Shown piece by piece: positions 1 to 11,398 of a stretch of 64,000 nt of DNA. Numbering within the stretch: the stretch's first letter is position 1; each line of letters starts with the position of its first letter. The notes under the pieces are model-generated. The model was not told the origin of the DNA. It saw nothing but the letters and a program-made list of their open reading frames with translations, and ran no database searches. Source of the stretch: Phreatobacter aquaticus (GTDB lineage: Bacteria; Pseudomonadota; Alphaproteobacteria; Rhizobiales; Phreatobacteraceae); assembly GCF_005160265.1 (NCBI RefSeq), contig NZ_CP039865.1:572501-636500 (forward strand), written 5' to 3'. A program made the position numbers and the translations under genes.

Positions 1-38
1 TGCCGTCCTTCCGTCGATCGCATCATTCGACAGCAGGC

Positions 39-1994
39 ATGCCGGCGGCAGGCATGGCGCCCAGCGCCGTGCTTGGCGACGAGCCGCCGCTGGCCGTCGA
101 CGGGTCGCAGCGTCGCGGCATCGAGGGACGCGGCATCAACCTGCGCTGGTTTTCCGGCACCGTCCTGACCGGGCTTTGCGGCGCCGGGCTGATGGGCGGC
201 GCCGTCTGGGCGGCGCTCGAGAACCCGACGAGGCCCCCTGCCCCCGCCGAGCTGATGCAGCCGCTGGCGCGCGGGCCCGGCACGGCCGCCGACCGAATCA
301 CCAACACCGCCCGCAAGGGTGACAGGCTGACCCCGCTCGCCGACCTGTTCTCCACCTCCAAGCAGACCATCCGCGTCTCACAGACCCAGACGGTCGGCGA
401 CCGCGAGATCATCCGCGTCCGTCCGCACACCCGCGTGGTCGCGAACCTGATCCAGAGCTCCAGCGGCGATTACGACATTCCCGAGTTCAATCCGATGCGC
501 CTGCTCGCCGGCGACCAGCCGGAACGGGCCGAGGATCCGAGCGAAGACAATACCGATGGCGAGGTGACCGTCGTCACCAAGCCGATCGCCGGACTGCAGC
601 CGGCGGAACGCGCCATGATGACGCTCGGCACCGACGAGATCCTGGCGCGGGTTCGCGAGGTGTCGGCGCAGCGCGACCAGCCGGTGACCATTGCCCTGCC
701 GATCGCCCTGTCCTTCGGCCGCCAGGCCAGCGATGCAACTGCTGACGAGGGTGCGACGAACATCCTGCGCGTTGCCAAGCAGGCCGCGGAAGCCGCCGCG
801 CCGAACCAGGCGCCACCCGATCGGAGCGCGGTGGCCAAATCCGGCGACACGGTCACCGTCATCCTGATGGAGCTCGGCGCGACCCGCGACGATGCCCGCC
901 TGGTGGCCACCGCCTTCAACCGCGGTGGCCGCGAGATCACGCTGCGTGAAGGTCAGCGTGTGCGCGTGCTGTTCACGGCGGGCCAGGGCGGCCGCCAGCA
1001 GCCCGCCCGCGTCATCCTGATGGGCGAGCGGGGACCGGAAGCCGCTGTCGCGCTGTCGGACGAAGGCCGCTATGTCGCGATGGAAGACCCGACCGACGCC
1101 GCCACCATCGCGCAGGATTCCGAGGACGACGACGACAGCCAGGGTCTGCGCCTCTACAACGCCATCTATGAGACGGCGCTGCGCCAGGAAATCCCCAAGC
1201 CGATCATCGACGAGATGATCCGCGTCTTCGCCCATGATGTCGACTTCAACCGCCGCGTGAGCCCGAGCGACCTGTTCGAGGTGTTCTATGCTTCGGATGA
1301 GGAAGGCACAGAGGCCGGGCGCGGCGACATTCTCTACATGGCGCTGACCGCAAGCGGTGAGACACGGCGCTATTATCGCTTCCATTCGACCGCCGACGGA
1401 ATCGTCGATTATTACGACGAGAACGGCAAGTCGGCCCGCAAGTTCCTCATCCGCAAGCCCATCGTGTCCGGCCAGATGCGCTCCGAATTCGGCATGCGCC
1501 GCCACCCGGTCATGGGCTATTTCCGCATGCATTCCGGTGTCGACTGGGCCGACCGCGTCGGCACGCCCATTCTGGCCGCCGGCAATGGCACGGTGATCAA
1601 GGCCGCCTGGTCGAGCGGCTATGGCCGGCGCGTCGAGATCGAGCACGCCAACGGCTATGTCACGACCTATTCCCACATGTCAGGCTTTGCCCGCGGCATC
1701 GAGGATGGCCGGCGGGTCCGCCAGGGCCAGGTGATCGGCTATCTCGGCTCGTCCGGCCTGTCGACCGGGCCCCATCTCCATTACGAGGTGATGGTCAATG
1801 GCCGCTTCGTCGATCCCATGCGCGTACGCGTGCCGCGTGGCCGCGAGCTGGAAGGCCGGATGCTGGCCGACTTCCGCCGTGAGCGCGAGCGTGTCGACAA
1901 TCTGATGACCCGCGACCGCGCCGAGGCGCGCGTCACCGCGGCTTCACCCGCGCCGACGCAGCCGGCAGTGGTTCCTGCGTCGGTCAGGCGCTGA
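39..1994 (+). CDS. M23 family metallopeptidase (LytM-type), 5' end uncertain
   Basis: Predicted peptidoglycan endopeptidase acting in the periplasm. The 651-residue reading has a hydrophobic segment at about residues 38-60, consistent with an inner-membrane anchor. A LysM/OapA-like stretch lies near residues 265-330 and a C-terminal M23 domain covers about 480-600. The zinc-site signatures HSGVDW (HxxxD, near residue 498) and HLHYE (HxH, near 578) are both present, so the domain looks catalytically intact. The frame stays open upstream to base 1, so the true start may lie outside the window; the ATG at 39 is only the first one visible and has no convincing ribosome binding site. The C-terminus is basic and proline/alanine-rich. 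The gene converges on trmFO with almost no gap. The family assignment is firm; the start is not. Confidence 0.9.
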   Translation: MPAAGMAPSAVLGDEPPLAVDGSQRRGIEGRGINLRWFSGTVLTGLCGAGLMGGAVWAALENPTRPPAPAELMQPLARGPGTAADRITNTARKGDRLTPLADLFSTSKQTIRVSQTQTVGDREIIRVRPHTRVVANLIQSSSGDYDIPEFNPMRLLAGDQPERAEDPSEDNTDGEVTVVTKPIAGLQPAERAMMTLGTDEILARVREVSAQRDQPVTIALPIALSFGRQASDATADEGATNILRVAKQAAEAAAPNQAPPDRSAVAKSGDTVTVILMELGATRDDARLVATAFNRGGREITLREGQRVRVLFTAGQGGRQQPARVILMGERGPEAAVALSDEGRYVAMEDPTDAATIAQDSEDDDDSQGLRLYNAIYETALRQEIPKPIIDEMIRVFAHDVDFNRRVSPSDLFEVFYASDEEGTEAGRGDILYMALTASGETRRYYRFHSTADGIVDYYDENGKSARKFLIRKPIVSGQMRSEFGMRRHPVMGYFRMHSGVDWADRVGTPILAAGNGTVIKAAWSSGYGRRVEIEHANGYVTTYSHMSGFARGIEDGRRVRQGQVIGYLGSSGLSTGPHLHYEVMVNGRFVDPMRVRVPRGRELEGRMLADFRRERERVDNLMTRDRAEARVTAASPAPTQPAVVPASVRR

Positions 1995-1997
1995 TCG

Positions 1998-3416
1998 CTA
2001 TTCCGCCGCGACCTGGCCGCTGGCGCCAAGCCAGCGCTCGAGATCCACGATGGCGCGCGCCGACAGCACCTTCTTGCGCGCCTGGGTCTTGGCATTGCCG
2101 CGCAGCCGCTCGCCGTCCGGCCCCTTGTTCGGGGCGGCTTCCGTCAGGGGCGGGAACAGGCCGAAATTGACGTTCATCGGCTGGAACGAGCGCGGCCCCT
2201 CGTCGATCGTGGTCACGTGACCGCCGGTGATGTGGTTGATCAGCGCGCCGTGCGCCGTGGTCACCGGCGGCAGCGCGATCGCGCGCCCCAGCCGCTCGGC
2301 GGCGGCGAACCGGCCGACCAGCCCGCCGATCGCCGCGCTCTCCACATAGCCCTCGCAGCCCGTGATCTGGCCGGCGAACCGGATGCGCGGATCGGCCTTC
2401 AGCCGCAGCGTCTCGTCCAGAACCTTCGGCGAATTCAGATAGGTGTTGCGGTGGATGCCGCCGAGCCTCGCGAATTCGGCATTCTGCAGGCCCGGGATCA
2501 TCCGGAATATTTTCGCCTGCTCGCCATATTTCAGCTTGGTCTGGAAGCCGGTCATGTTGAACAGCGTGCCGAGCTTGTTGTCCTGGCGCAGCTGGACCAC
2601 CGCATAGGCCTTCACCGTCGGATTGTGGCTGTTGGTGAGCCCCACCGGCTTCATCGGCCCCCAGCGCAGCGTCTCGCGGCCGCGCTCCGCCATCACCTCG
2701 ATCGGCAGGCAGCCATCGAAATAGGGCGTGCCCTCCCATTCCTTGAACTCGGTCTTCTCGGCGGCCAGCAGCGCGTCGATGAAGGCCTCGTACTGCGCCT
2801 TGTCCATCGGGCAGTTGATGTAGTCGGCACCCGTGCCGCCGGGACCCACCTTGTCGTAGCGCGACTGGAACCAGGCGGTCTCCATGTCGACGGATTCGAA
2901 ATGGACGATCGGCGCGATGGCGTCGAAGAAGGCGAGCGAGGTCTCGCCGGATAGCTTGAGGATCGCCTCCGCCAGATCTGGCGAGGTCAGCGGCCCGGTC
3001 GCGATGATCACCTTGTCCCATGCGGCGGGCGGCAGGCCCGCCACCTCGCCCCGCTCGATCGTGACCAGCGGATGAGCCTCCAGTGCCGCCGTCACTGCCG
3101 CCGAAAAGCCGTCGCGGTCGACGGCCAGCGCGCCACCTGCAGGCACCTGGTTGGCGTCGCCCATCGCCATGATCAGCGAGCCCATGCGGCGCATCTCGGC
3201 GTGCAGCAGGCCGACCGCATTGGTCTCGGCGTCGTCGGAGCGGAATGAGTTCGAGCAGACCAGCTCGGCCAGGTCCTGGGTCTTGTGGGCATCGGTGCCG
3301 CGCACTGGCCGCATCTCGTGGATCACCACGGGCACGCCGGCCTGGGCAATCTGCCAGGCGGCTTCCGAACCGGCGAGGCCGCCGCCAACGATATGAATGG
3401 GGGAGATCTGGGTCAT
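1998..3416 (-). CDS. trmFO: FADH2/folate-dependent tRNA (uracil-54-C5)-methyltransferase TrmFO
   Basis: Methylates U54 of the tRNA T-loop using methylenetetrahydrofolate as carbon donor and FADH2 as reductant; cytosolic. The 472-residue product starts with an FAD-binding Rossmann motif, GGGLAG at residues 11-16. It carries the family signature CSNSFRSD near residues 54-61 and the conserved Cys in [12 protein letters not shown]. Length matches the family (about 435-475). TrmFO replaces the SAM-dependent TrmA in Gram-positives and many alphaproteobacteria, which fits the inferred taxonomy. It is transcribed towards the M23 gene, with the two stops only a few bases apart. The start is the ATG at 3416, directly ahead of the Rossmann fold. 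Confidence 0.96.
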   Translation of the reverse strand: MTQISPIHIVGGGLAGSEAAWQIAQAGVPVVIHEMRPVRGTDAHKTQDLAELVCSNSFRSDDAETNAVGLLHAEMRRMGSLIMAMGDANQVPAGGALAVDRDGFSAAVTAALEAHPLVTIERGEVAGLPPAAWDKVIIATGPLTSPDLAEAILKLSGETSLAFFDAIAPIVHFESVDMETAWFQSRYDKVGPGGTGADYINCPMDKAQYEAFIDALLAAEKTEFKEWEGTPYFDGCLPIEVMAERGRETLRWGPMKPVGLTNSHNPTVKAYAVVQLRQDNKLGTLFNMTGFQTKLKYGEQAKIFRMIPGLQNAEFARLGGIHRNTYLNSPKVLDETLRLKADPRIRFAGQITGCEGYVESAAIGGLVGRFAAAERLGRAIALPPVTTAHGALINHITGGHVTTIDEGPRSFQPMNVNFGLFPPLTEAAPNKGPDGERLRGNAKTQARKKVLSARAIVDLERWLGASGQVAAE

Positions 3417-3474
3417 GAGCGGCTTTTAGGCCGGGCTGGTGGTGGGAGCAAGGCAGGAGGCCTAGTCACTCGGG

Positions 3475-4332
3475 TCAGCGCAGCGGAAACGCCACCGCGC
3501 GATATTCGCCGGAATCACTGTGGCCGACGTCGAGCAGGACCAGCACCACGACGCCGAGCGTCGTCGCATCGCTGTTGCGGTAGACGTCGGTCACGTGCAC
3601 CCCGATGGCGCAGGTCTTCGGCGGCAGGACATAGTCGATCACCGCATTCTGCTCGGCGAAGGCCTGGGGATTGCGGCGCGCACTCTCGCGGTCCGACGCC
3701 GGAATTTCGGGCTTCAGCGTCACGGTGAGCCGGGCCGAAGCGCTGGCCTCCCGTTCGCGACACCTGAGCTGCGGATCGTGCGGCGCCGGCATGCGGGCTG
3801 TCAGCGTGTATTTCATAGACACGCCGGGATGCGCGCCGATGATATCGGGCCGCGTCATGAAGCGGATAGGCCCGTTGATCCGGGTGAGATCGGTCCAGCT
3901 GCGCCCGGCAAGGCGCTGGCCGGGATCGCTCAGACTGATCTCCTGGAGACGCGGCGCGGCGGCGGCCCTCGCCCAGGCGACGATCGCCGGCGTCTGCATG
4001 CTGTCATCCTTGTCCTCGTCGAAGGAGAAATCGCGCATTGCCTCGCGGCGGGCATCATTCGGCTCGGAATCCCAGCTGAGCTGTGTCACGCCGCGCGGAA
4101 AGCCGGTGGCAGAGCGGCCCGTGTTCCGGTCGATGACGTCGATGGCAAAGGCGCCGCGCTCGCTGGCTCCGTCACCGCCCGATTGCTCGATGCCGAAATG
4201 CCGACCATCGGCGGAGAATCCGAGAACGCGAAGTTCTGGCGCGGTGCCGAGTTCGCGGGCGATTGCAGGCTGGCCAATAGCAAGGCAGAGACCGGCAAGG
4301 ACGAGAGAGGCAAAGACGGGGCGGGAAAGCAT
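3475..4332 (-). CDS. Secreted DUF2259-type protein
   Basis: A 285-residue protein with a classical Sec signal peptide (hydrophobic residues 5-22, likely cleavage after the AIA-R region near residue 25). The mature part opens with a beta-rich segment, VLGFSADGRHFGIEQSG, which resembles the N-terminus of the DUF2259 'predicted secreted protein' family. That family name is from memory and not checked. Function is unknown; a periplasmic location is inferred from the signal peptide. It lies between trmFO and clpB on the same strand, about 180 bp downstream of clpB with a terminator-like hairpin between, so it is probably transcribed separately. Confidence 0.72.
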   Translation of the reverse strand: MLSRPVFASLVLAGLCLAIGQPAIARELGTAPELRVLGFSADGRHFGIEQSGGDGASERGAFAIDVIDRNTGRSATGFPRGVTQLSWDSEPNDARREAMRDFSFDEDKDDSMQTPAIVAWARAAAAPRLQEISLSDPGQRLAGRSWTDLTRINGPIRFMTRPDIIGAHPGVSMKYTLTARMPAPHDPQLRCREREASASARLTVTLKPEIPASDRESARRNPQAFAEQNAVIDYVLPPKTCAIGVHVTDVYRNSDATTLGVVVLVLLDVGHSDSGEYRAVAFPLR

Positions 4333-4458
4333 GAGGTCGATCCGGTCGGCGCACGCACTGAGCGGGCGTCTGGGCGAACCGACTAGACCCGCAGCCTTTC
4401 CCGCCGTTGCCGCTGCCCGGTGGCGGCTGTTTCAGACGATGCGGGGACGCAGCAAACA

Positions 4459-4486
4459 AAAGGCCCCCGATTTCCCGAGGGCCTTT
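4459..4486 (-). terminator. Rho-independent terminator of clpB
   Basis: On the minus strand a GC-rich stem (AAAGGCCCTC paired with its near-complement, short loop) is followed by a run reading TTTTGTTT. It lies just after the clpB stop at 4511 and before the DUF2259-type gene. The arms read AAAGGCCC and GGGCCTTT on the plus strand. Confidence 0.75.
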
Positions 4487-4510
4487 GCATTCAGCAGTGA
4501 AGAACCGGCC

Positions 4511-7108
<2,598 letters not shown>

Positions 7109-7208
7109 AGGGTCTCTCCTGATGCCCGCCACATGCGTCTCTGATGAGCCCGCAGACAGCGTCCGACCAATGGTGTGGCCCGGCCCCGAAGCGACCGGAT
7201 CACGCCGG

Positions 7209-7237
7209 ATATGGGAAGTGTCGCGCGAGTTGAAAGA
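7209..7237 (-). promoter_or_regulatory. Possible sigma-32 promoter of clpB
   Basis: Read on the minus strand, CTTTCAA is followed after 14 nt by CCCATAT, about 100 bp upstream of the clpB start. The second element matches a heat-shock -10 well; the first differs from CTTGAA. ClpB is a classic RpoH target, so position and logic fit, but the match is imperfect and untested. Confidence 0.3.
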
Positions 7238-7280
7238 GGGCGCGCTTGACCATTTCAGCGCCTTGCGCCACGTCAAACCG

Positions 7281-8072
7281 ATGACCGAACAATCCCCCCG
7301 TATCGCCGCCCTCTATCGCTACCCCGTCAAGGGCCTCTCGGCCGAGCCGCTCACCGAGGCCTTGCTCGAAAAGAGTCGCCATTTCCCCGGCGACCGCCTC
7401 TTCGCCATCGAGAACGGCCCCTCCGGCTTCGATGCCGCCGCCCCCGAGCACCAGGCGAAGACCAAGTTCCTGGTCCTCGCCCGGCAGGCGGCGCTGGCCA
7501 AACTCCGCACCCGCTATGACGACGTGACCGGCGAGCTGTCCATTGTCGCCGACGAGATCGAGGCGGCTCGCGGCGACCTTTCGACGGCCGAAGGGCGCTC
7601 CGCCATCGAGGCCTTCTTCCGCATGTTCCTGGCCAAGGATCTGGCCGGCGAGCCGAAGGTCCTCGTAGCCCCGCCCGCCTTCCGCTTCATGGATTCGCGC
7701 TCCGGCTTCGTCTCCATCATCAATCTCGCCACTGTCCGCGCGCTGGAGAAGGAGACCGGCATGGCGATCGATCCCATCCGCTTCCGCGCCAATGTCTATA
7801 TCGACGGTATCACGGCCTTTTCCGAGTTCGAGTGGGTCGGCCAGGAGATCAACCTCGGCGGCACGCGCCTCAAGGGCCTGAAGCGCACCGAGCGCTGCGC
7901 CGCGACCACCGTCAACCCGGCGACCGCTGTCCGCGACCTGATGATCCCGGCCTTCCTCATGCGCACCTATGGCCATGCCGATTGCGGCATTTACTGCGAA
8001 GTGACCGAAAGCGGGCGCATTGCAGTGCAGGATAGGCTATCGGTCACGGGCCCCGCTCCATCGCAGTCGTGA
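7281..8072 (+). CDS. MOSC domain-containing protein (MOSC N-terminal beta-barrel type)
   Basis: A 263-residue protein with the N-terminal MOSC-associated beta-barrel opening (IAALYRYPVKGLSAEPL) and a C-terminal MOSC domain. The conserved cysteine that handles sulfur or the molybdenum cofactor sits at residue 206 in KRTERCAATTVNP. MOSC proteins transfer sulfur or bind Moco in reductases such as the mARC/YcbX group; the substrate here cannot be read from sequence. The ATG at 7281 was chosen because family similarity starts there; the upstream in-frame extension back to 7044 overlaps clpB and looks non-coding. It is divergent from clpB and followed after 54 bp by a hydroxylase-like gene on the same strand. 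Confidence 0.88.
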   Translation: MTEQSPRIAALYRYPVKGLSAEPLTEALLEKSRHFPGDRLFAIENGPSGFDAAAPEHQAKTKFLVLARQAALAKLRTRYDDVTGELSIVADEIEAARGDLSTAEGRSAIEAFFRMFLAKDLAGEPKVLVAPPAFRFMDSRSGFVSIINLATVRALEKETGMAIDPIRFRANVYIDGITAFSEFEWVGQEINLGGTRLKGLKRTERCAATTVNPATAVRDLMIPAFLMRTYGHADCGIYCEVTESGRIAVQDRLSVTGPAPSQS

Positions 8073-8126
8073 CGCGGGCCAGTGCCGCAGGCTAATATGC
8101 CGGCGGATCACAACAGGAATGCCCCG

Positions 8127-8852
8127 ATGTCCTTGATCGCAGAAATTCCGGCGCTTGGCCGCGACACCATGGTCGTGGTGCGCCAGCGCGAGCCGCGCTT
8201 CGCCGTGCTGCTCTATGCCGCCCTCTCGGCTGCCTTCTTCCTCTATGCCCTGCCGACCGCCGGCCTTTTCTGGACGTTGTTCGCGGTGGTCCTCGGCATT
8301 GCGACCATGCCCGTCGTTGAGTTCGTCGTGCACAAATATGTCCTGCACATCCTGGTGCTGGCGAAGACGCCGGCAACGGCCCAGTTCTGGGACCGCGTGC
8401 ACTATGCCCACCACATGGAGCCGAAAGACCCGACCGTCATCCTGGCCCATCCGGCAAGCACGGTGCTGCTGGTTGGCGTCATCGGCACGATCGCCTGGGC
8501 CATCGGCATCCAGCCCGCCCCCATGGTCGGCATCGCCTTCGCGCTGTTCGCCTTCTACGAGGTCGTCCACTTCGCCTGCCACATGGACTACGATTTCGAG
8601 TCGCACTATTTCCGCATGCGGCGGCAGGCCCACGCGATCCATCATTATGTCGACGAGAACCGCAATTTCGGCATCACCTCGTCGGTGGCCGATCGCCTGC
8701 TCGGCACGATTGTCGGCGACAAGAAGGAGCTGAAGCGCTCCCCAACCGTGCGCAATCTTGGCTATACCGGCGCCTTCGCAGACCGCTACCCCTATCTGAA
8801 GCGCCCGGACGCGCCGACCGAAGACTCGTCCACCACCAAGTCGCCCCAGTGA
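8127..8852 (+). CDS. Fatty-acid hydroxylase/sterol desaturase-family membrane protein
   Basis: A 241-residue integral membrane protein with about four hydrophobic segments and the di-iron histidine clusters of the fatty-acid hydroxylase superfamily: HKYVLH, HYAHH, HFACHMD and HAIHHY. These would coordinate a non-heme di-iron site at the cytosolic face and hydroxylate a lipid chain; the substrate is unknown. The start is the ATG at 8127, with CAGGAA 7 nt upstream, preferred over an in-frame ATG at 8082 that lacks a site. Its stop overlaps the GTG start of the next flavoprotein by 4 bases, so the two are translationally coupled and may act together. Confidence 0.82.
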   Translation: MSLIAEIPALGRDTMVVVRQREPRFAVLLYAALSAAFFLYALPTAGLFWTLFAVVLGIATMPVVEFVVHKYVLHILVLAKTPATAQFWDRVHYAHHMEPKDPTVILAHPASTVLLVGVIGTIAWAIGIQPAPMVGIAFALFAFYEVVHFACHMDYDFESHYFRMRRQAHAIHHYVDENRNFGITSSVADRLLGTIVGDKKELKRSPTVRNLGYTGAFADRYPYLKRPDAPTEDSSTTKSPQ

Positions 8853-10048
8853 GCCGCGCCCCCACGCCCCACCGGGTCGACGTCGTCGTGCTGGGCGCCG
8901 GCGCTGCCGGCATGATGGCCGCCATCGAGGCCGGCCGCCGCGGCCGCAAGGTGCTGATCATCGACCATGCCGATGAGCCCGGCGAGAAGATCCGCATTTC
9001 CGGCGGTGGCCGTTGCAACTTCACCAATCTCGGCTGCAGCCCGAAGGCCTTCATCTCCGACAATCCGCGCTTCTGCATCTCCGCGCTGACCCGCTACACC
9101 CAGCACGACTTCATCAAGAAGGTCGACCAGCACCGCATCCCCTGGCACGAGAAGACGCTCGGGCAATTGTTCTGCGACGGCTCGGCGATGGAGATCATCG
9201 CCATGCTGCGCGAGGAGATGGCGGAGGCGAACGTCGATCTCGCGCTGGAAACCTCCATCGACGCAGTCGAGAAGACCGAGAGCGGCTTTGCCCTGACGCT
9301 CTCCGGGCGGGCGGTCACCTGCAAGTCTCTTGTGGTCGCCACCGGCGGCAAGTCGATCCCGAAAATGGGCGCGACCGGCATCGGCTATGATCTCGCCCGC
9401 CAGTTTGGCTTGGCGATTGTCGAGCCCCGCGCCGGCCTCGTGCCCCTCACCTTCTCACCCGACCTCCTCCACACATTGAGCCCGCTCGCCGGCATCGCCG
9501 CCGATCCCGCCGCGGTCTCCTCCGGCAAGACGCGCTTTGAGGAGGCCGTGCTGTTCACCCATCGCGGCCTGTCGGGTCCGGCGATCCTGCAGATTTCGAG
9601 CTATTGGCGCGAGGGCGAGGCGATCGAGGTCGCGCTGGCGCCCGGCACCGACGTGCTCGGGCACATGCGCAAGGCCCGCTCGACCTATGGCCGGCAGGCG
9701 GCGCAGACGGCGCTGGCCGAGATCCTGCCGAAGCGGCTCGCCCAGGTCATCGTCGAGGACGAGAGGATCACCGGCAATCTTGCCGATCTCTCCGACAAGG
9801 TGCTGACCAAGCTCGCCGACCGGGTGAATGCCTGGAAGGTCGTGCCCAATGGCTCGGAGGGCTACCGCACGGCGGAGGTGACGCTTGGCGGCGTCGACAC
9901 CCGCGACCTCGACCAGAAGACGATGGAAGCCCGCAGCGTTCCCGGCCTGCACTTCATCGGCGAGGTCGTCGATGTCACCGGCTGGCTCGGCGGCTACAAT
10001 TTCCAGTGGGCCTGGTCATCGGGCTGGGCGGCCGGCCAGGCGGTGTGA
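8849..10048 (+). CDS. BaiN/HI0933-family NAD(P)/FAD-dependent oxidoreductase
   Basis: A 399-residue flavoprotein. The N-terminal FAD Rossmann motif VLGAGAAGMMAAIEAGRRG is followed by GEKIRISGGGRCNFTN, a hallmark of the HI0933/YhiN/BaiN family. The C-terminal GEVVDVTGWLGGYNFQWAWSSGWAAG is the typical second FAD contact (quoted in part: GGYNFQWAWSSG). The family is widespread and mostly of undefined substrate; BaiN in gut clostridia is linked to bile-acid reduction, which should not be transferred here. The GTG start at 8849 overlaps the stop of the hydroxylase-like gene by 4 bases. The next gene is convergent. Confidence 0.9.
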   Translation: MSRAPTPHRVDVVVLGAGAAGMMAAIEAGRRGRKVLIIDHADEPGEKIRISGGGRCNFTNLGCSPKAFISDNPRFCISALTRYTQHDFIKKVDQHRIPWHEKTLGQLFCDGSAMEIIAMLREEMAEANVDLALETSIDAVEKTESGFALTLSGRAVTCKSLVVATGGKSIPKMGATGIGYDLARQFGLAIVEPRAGLVPLTFSPDLLHTLSPLAGIAADPAAVSSGKTRFEEAVLFTHRGLSGPAILQISSYWREGEAIEVALAPGTDVLGHMRKARSTYGRQAAQTALAEILPKRLAQVIVEDERITGNLADLSDKVLTKLADRVNAWKVVPNGSEGYRTAEVTLGGVDTRDLDQKTMEARSVPGLHFIGEVVDVTGWLGGYNFQWAWSSGWAAGQAV

Positions 10049-10060
10049 GCCCGCCGGACG

Positions 10061-10453
10061 TCAGCGCGCGGCGCGGCGGAAGGTGCGGGGATTGAAGTCG
10101 GGGCAGGTCAGGACCAGGCGGTCGCTGGCGGTGACGCGCAGGGCGCAGGCCGGGGCGGTGCCGTTGGCGCCATTCTCGCATTTGCTGTTCTGGGCGAGCG
10201 AGGCGCTGCGGCGGGCAGGATCGTAGGTCCCGGTCAGGGCCTGGGTGCAGAGCGTGCCGTCGGTGCGCCACCGACGCACCGCGGCGATGCGCGCGCCCTC
10301 GGTGCGGATCTCCATGCCGCGTTCGTCGCGCGTGTCGGAGGTCCAGCGTCCCGCGAGATCGGCGGCGGCGCCGGGCGTCTGGGCGGAGGCGGCGGGAGCG
10401 AGGACGGCGAGCGCCAGGGCGGCGAGGAGAGCGGCGAGCAGCGGGCGGGACAT
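10061..10453 (-). CDS. Small secreted protein of unknown function
   Basis: A 130-residue protein with a clear Sec signal peptide: a short basic start, a long Leu/Ala hydrophobic core at residues 5-22, and likely cleavage at ASAQ. The mature part holds DLAGRWTSD, a pattern often found at the start of small lipocalin-like or DUF2147-like secreted beta proteins. It has cysteines in GTLCTQALTGTY, NSKCEN, PACAL and LTCPDF that could form two disulfides. No firm family is recognised. The ATG at 10453 begins the signal peptide; the upstream in-frame extension to 10543 is proline-rich and was left out. Confidence 0.7.
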   Translation of the reverse strand: MSRPLLAALLAALALAVLAPAASAQTPGAAADLAGRWTSDTRDERGMEIRTEGARIAAVRRWRTDGTLCTQALTGTYDPARRSASLAQNSKCENGANGTAPACALRVTASDRLVLTCPDFNPRTFRRAAR

Positions 10454-10566
10454 GGTGGGCTCCGGTGGATCAGGGACCCATGGGTCGCGGTGGGATGGGA
10501 AAAGGTTCAGGGGGGCGATCAGCCTATTCTGTCTGCTTGCCACTCAAACTGCGCCATTTCTCCCGT

Positions 10567-10698
10567 CCTCATCCTGAGGTGCGAGCGTCAGCGAGCCTCG
10601 AAGGATCGCCTTCCGCTTGTCCGGCGGCATTGCGCTTGCGACGGCAAAGACGTCCTTCGAGGCTCGGTCGCTTTGCTCCCTCGCACCTCAGGATGAGG
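10567..10698. repeat. Palindromic intergenic repeat, copy 1 (132 bp)
   Basis: A long imperfect inverted repeat running from CCTCATCCTGAGGTGCGAGC to its complement GCACCTCAGGATGAGG, with internal complementary arms CGAGCCTCGAAGGA and TCCTTCGAGGCTCG. The architecture resembles RIME-type mosaic elements of Rhizobiales. The same 132-bp spacing recurs at 11099..11230, with a variant at 28146..28262. Confidence 0.85.
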
Positions 10699-10715
10699 TA
10701 TGGAGGGAGTGCGCA

Positions 10716-11021
10716 TTACCCGTCTGAGCCTTGCCGCTTCGCTCTCGATGCGAGCGTCGGCAGTCGATCCCAGTCGCCGGCAATCAGCGCTTCCTTCTTG
10801 GCCCGGCTCCAGCCCTTCACCTGCCGCTCAAACGCCACCGCGTCGGATATCCGCTCGAACCCGTTCGACCAGACCAGTTCCACCGGCAGCCGCGTGGAGG
10901 TGTAGCCGCCATACGCACCCGTCTGATGTTCATGTAGCCGGCGCGAGACATCCTCGCTGCGGGTCGATCCCACATAATACGAGCCATCACGGCAGCGCAG
11001 GATGTAGACGTAGGCGGGCAT
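10716..11021 (-). CDS. Stand-alone GIY-YIG endonuclease-like protein
   Basis: A 101-residue single-domain protein of the YhbQ/URI type. The GIY and YIG elements appear as YVYILRC and YYVGST in the first 20 residues. RRLHEHQTG carries the expected arginine, and a catalytic-type glutamate is in AVAFERQVKGWSRAKKEAL, so the active site looks complete. The family cuts DNA near breaks or branched structures, but most stand-alone members lack an assigned role. The ATG at 11021 is chosen; the reading to 11162 would run into repeat copy 2. The gene sits exactly between two 132-bp palindromic repeats. Confidence 0.85.
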   Translation of the reverse strand: MPAYVYILRCRDGSYYVGSTRSEDVSRRLHEHQTGAYGGYTSTRLPVELVWSNGFERISDAVAFERQVKGWSRAKKEALIAGDWDRLPTLASRAKRQGSDG

Positions 11022-11098
11022 GGGTGAATGCTCCCATCGCTCGTTCGAATAGGCAATCCGTCCTCGTCCAGTGCACAGGCAGGCGCAACCTCTCCCCA

Positions 11099-11230
11099 CC
11101 TCATCCTGAGGTGCGAGCGCCAGCGAGCCTCGAAGGATCGGCTTCCGCCTGCCCGACTGCATCGCGCTTGCGGGGGCAAAGAGATCCTTCGAAGCTCGGT
11201 CGCTGCACTCCCTCGCACCTCAGGATGAGG
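11099..11230. repeat. Palindromic intergenic repeat, copy 2 (132 bp)
   Basis: Same ends and internal arms as copy 1, with the same length. It fills the middle of the 377-bp gap between the GIY-YIG gene and the AT-rich gene at 11399. The rest of that gap holds no other gene; a TTGACT box at 11350..11355 could be a -35 element for the AT-rich gene, without a convincing -10. Confidence 0.85.
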
Positions 11231-11398
11231 TCAGGAGAGAGTGCGCCCGGCGCAATTGGCGGCGGCGCCGCGCGTCTGGAGGGAGGCATCAGGAACAAGC
11301 GCGACGCGCTGGACACGTGGCAAGCAGATCTGGGGGAGGGGCAAATTTCTTGACTGTCTGCCCAAAACTCGCACAGTCTCTAGAGATGGGGGAATATA

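Noticed and set aside
10465-10905. Open frames across the 132-bp palindromic repeat
   Set aside because: They are made mostly of repeat DNA and read through the GIY-YIG gene on the other strand.
10567-11230. CRISPR-like array from recurring sequence
   Set aside because: There are only two copies here, each an internal palindrome of 132 bp, with a gene between them; no short regularly spaced repeats or cas genes.
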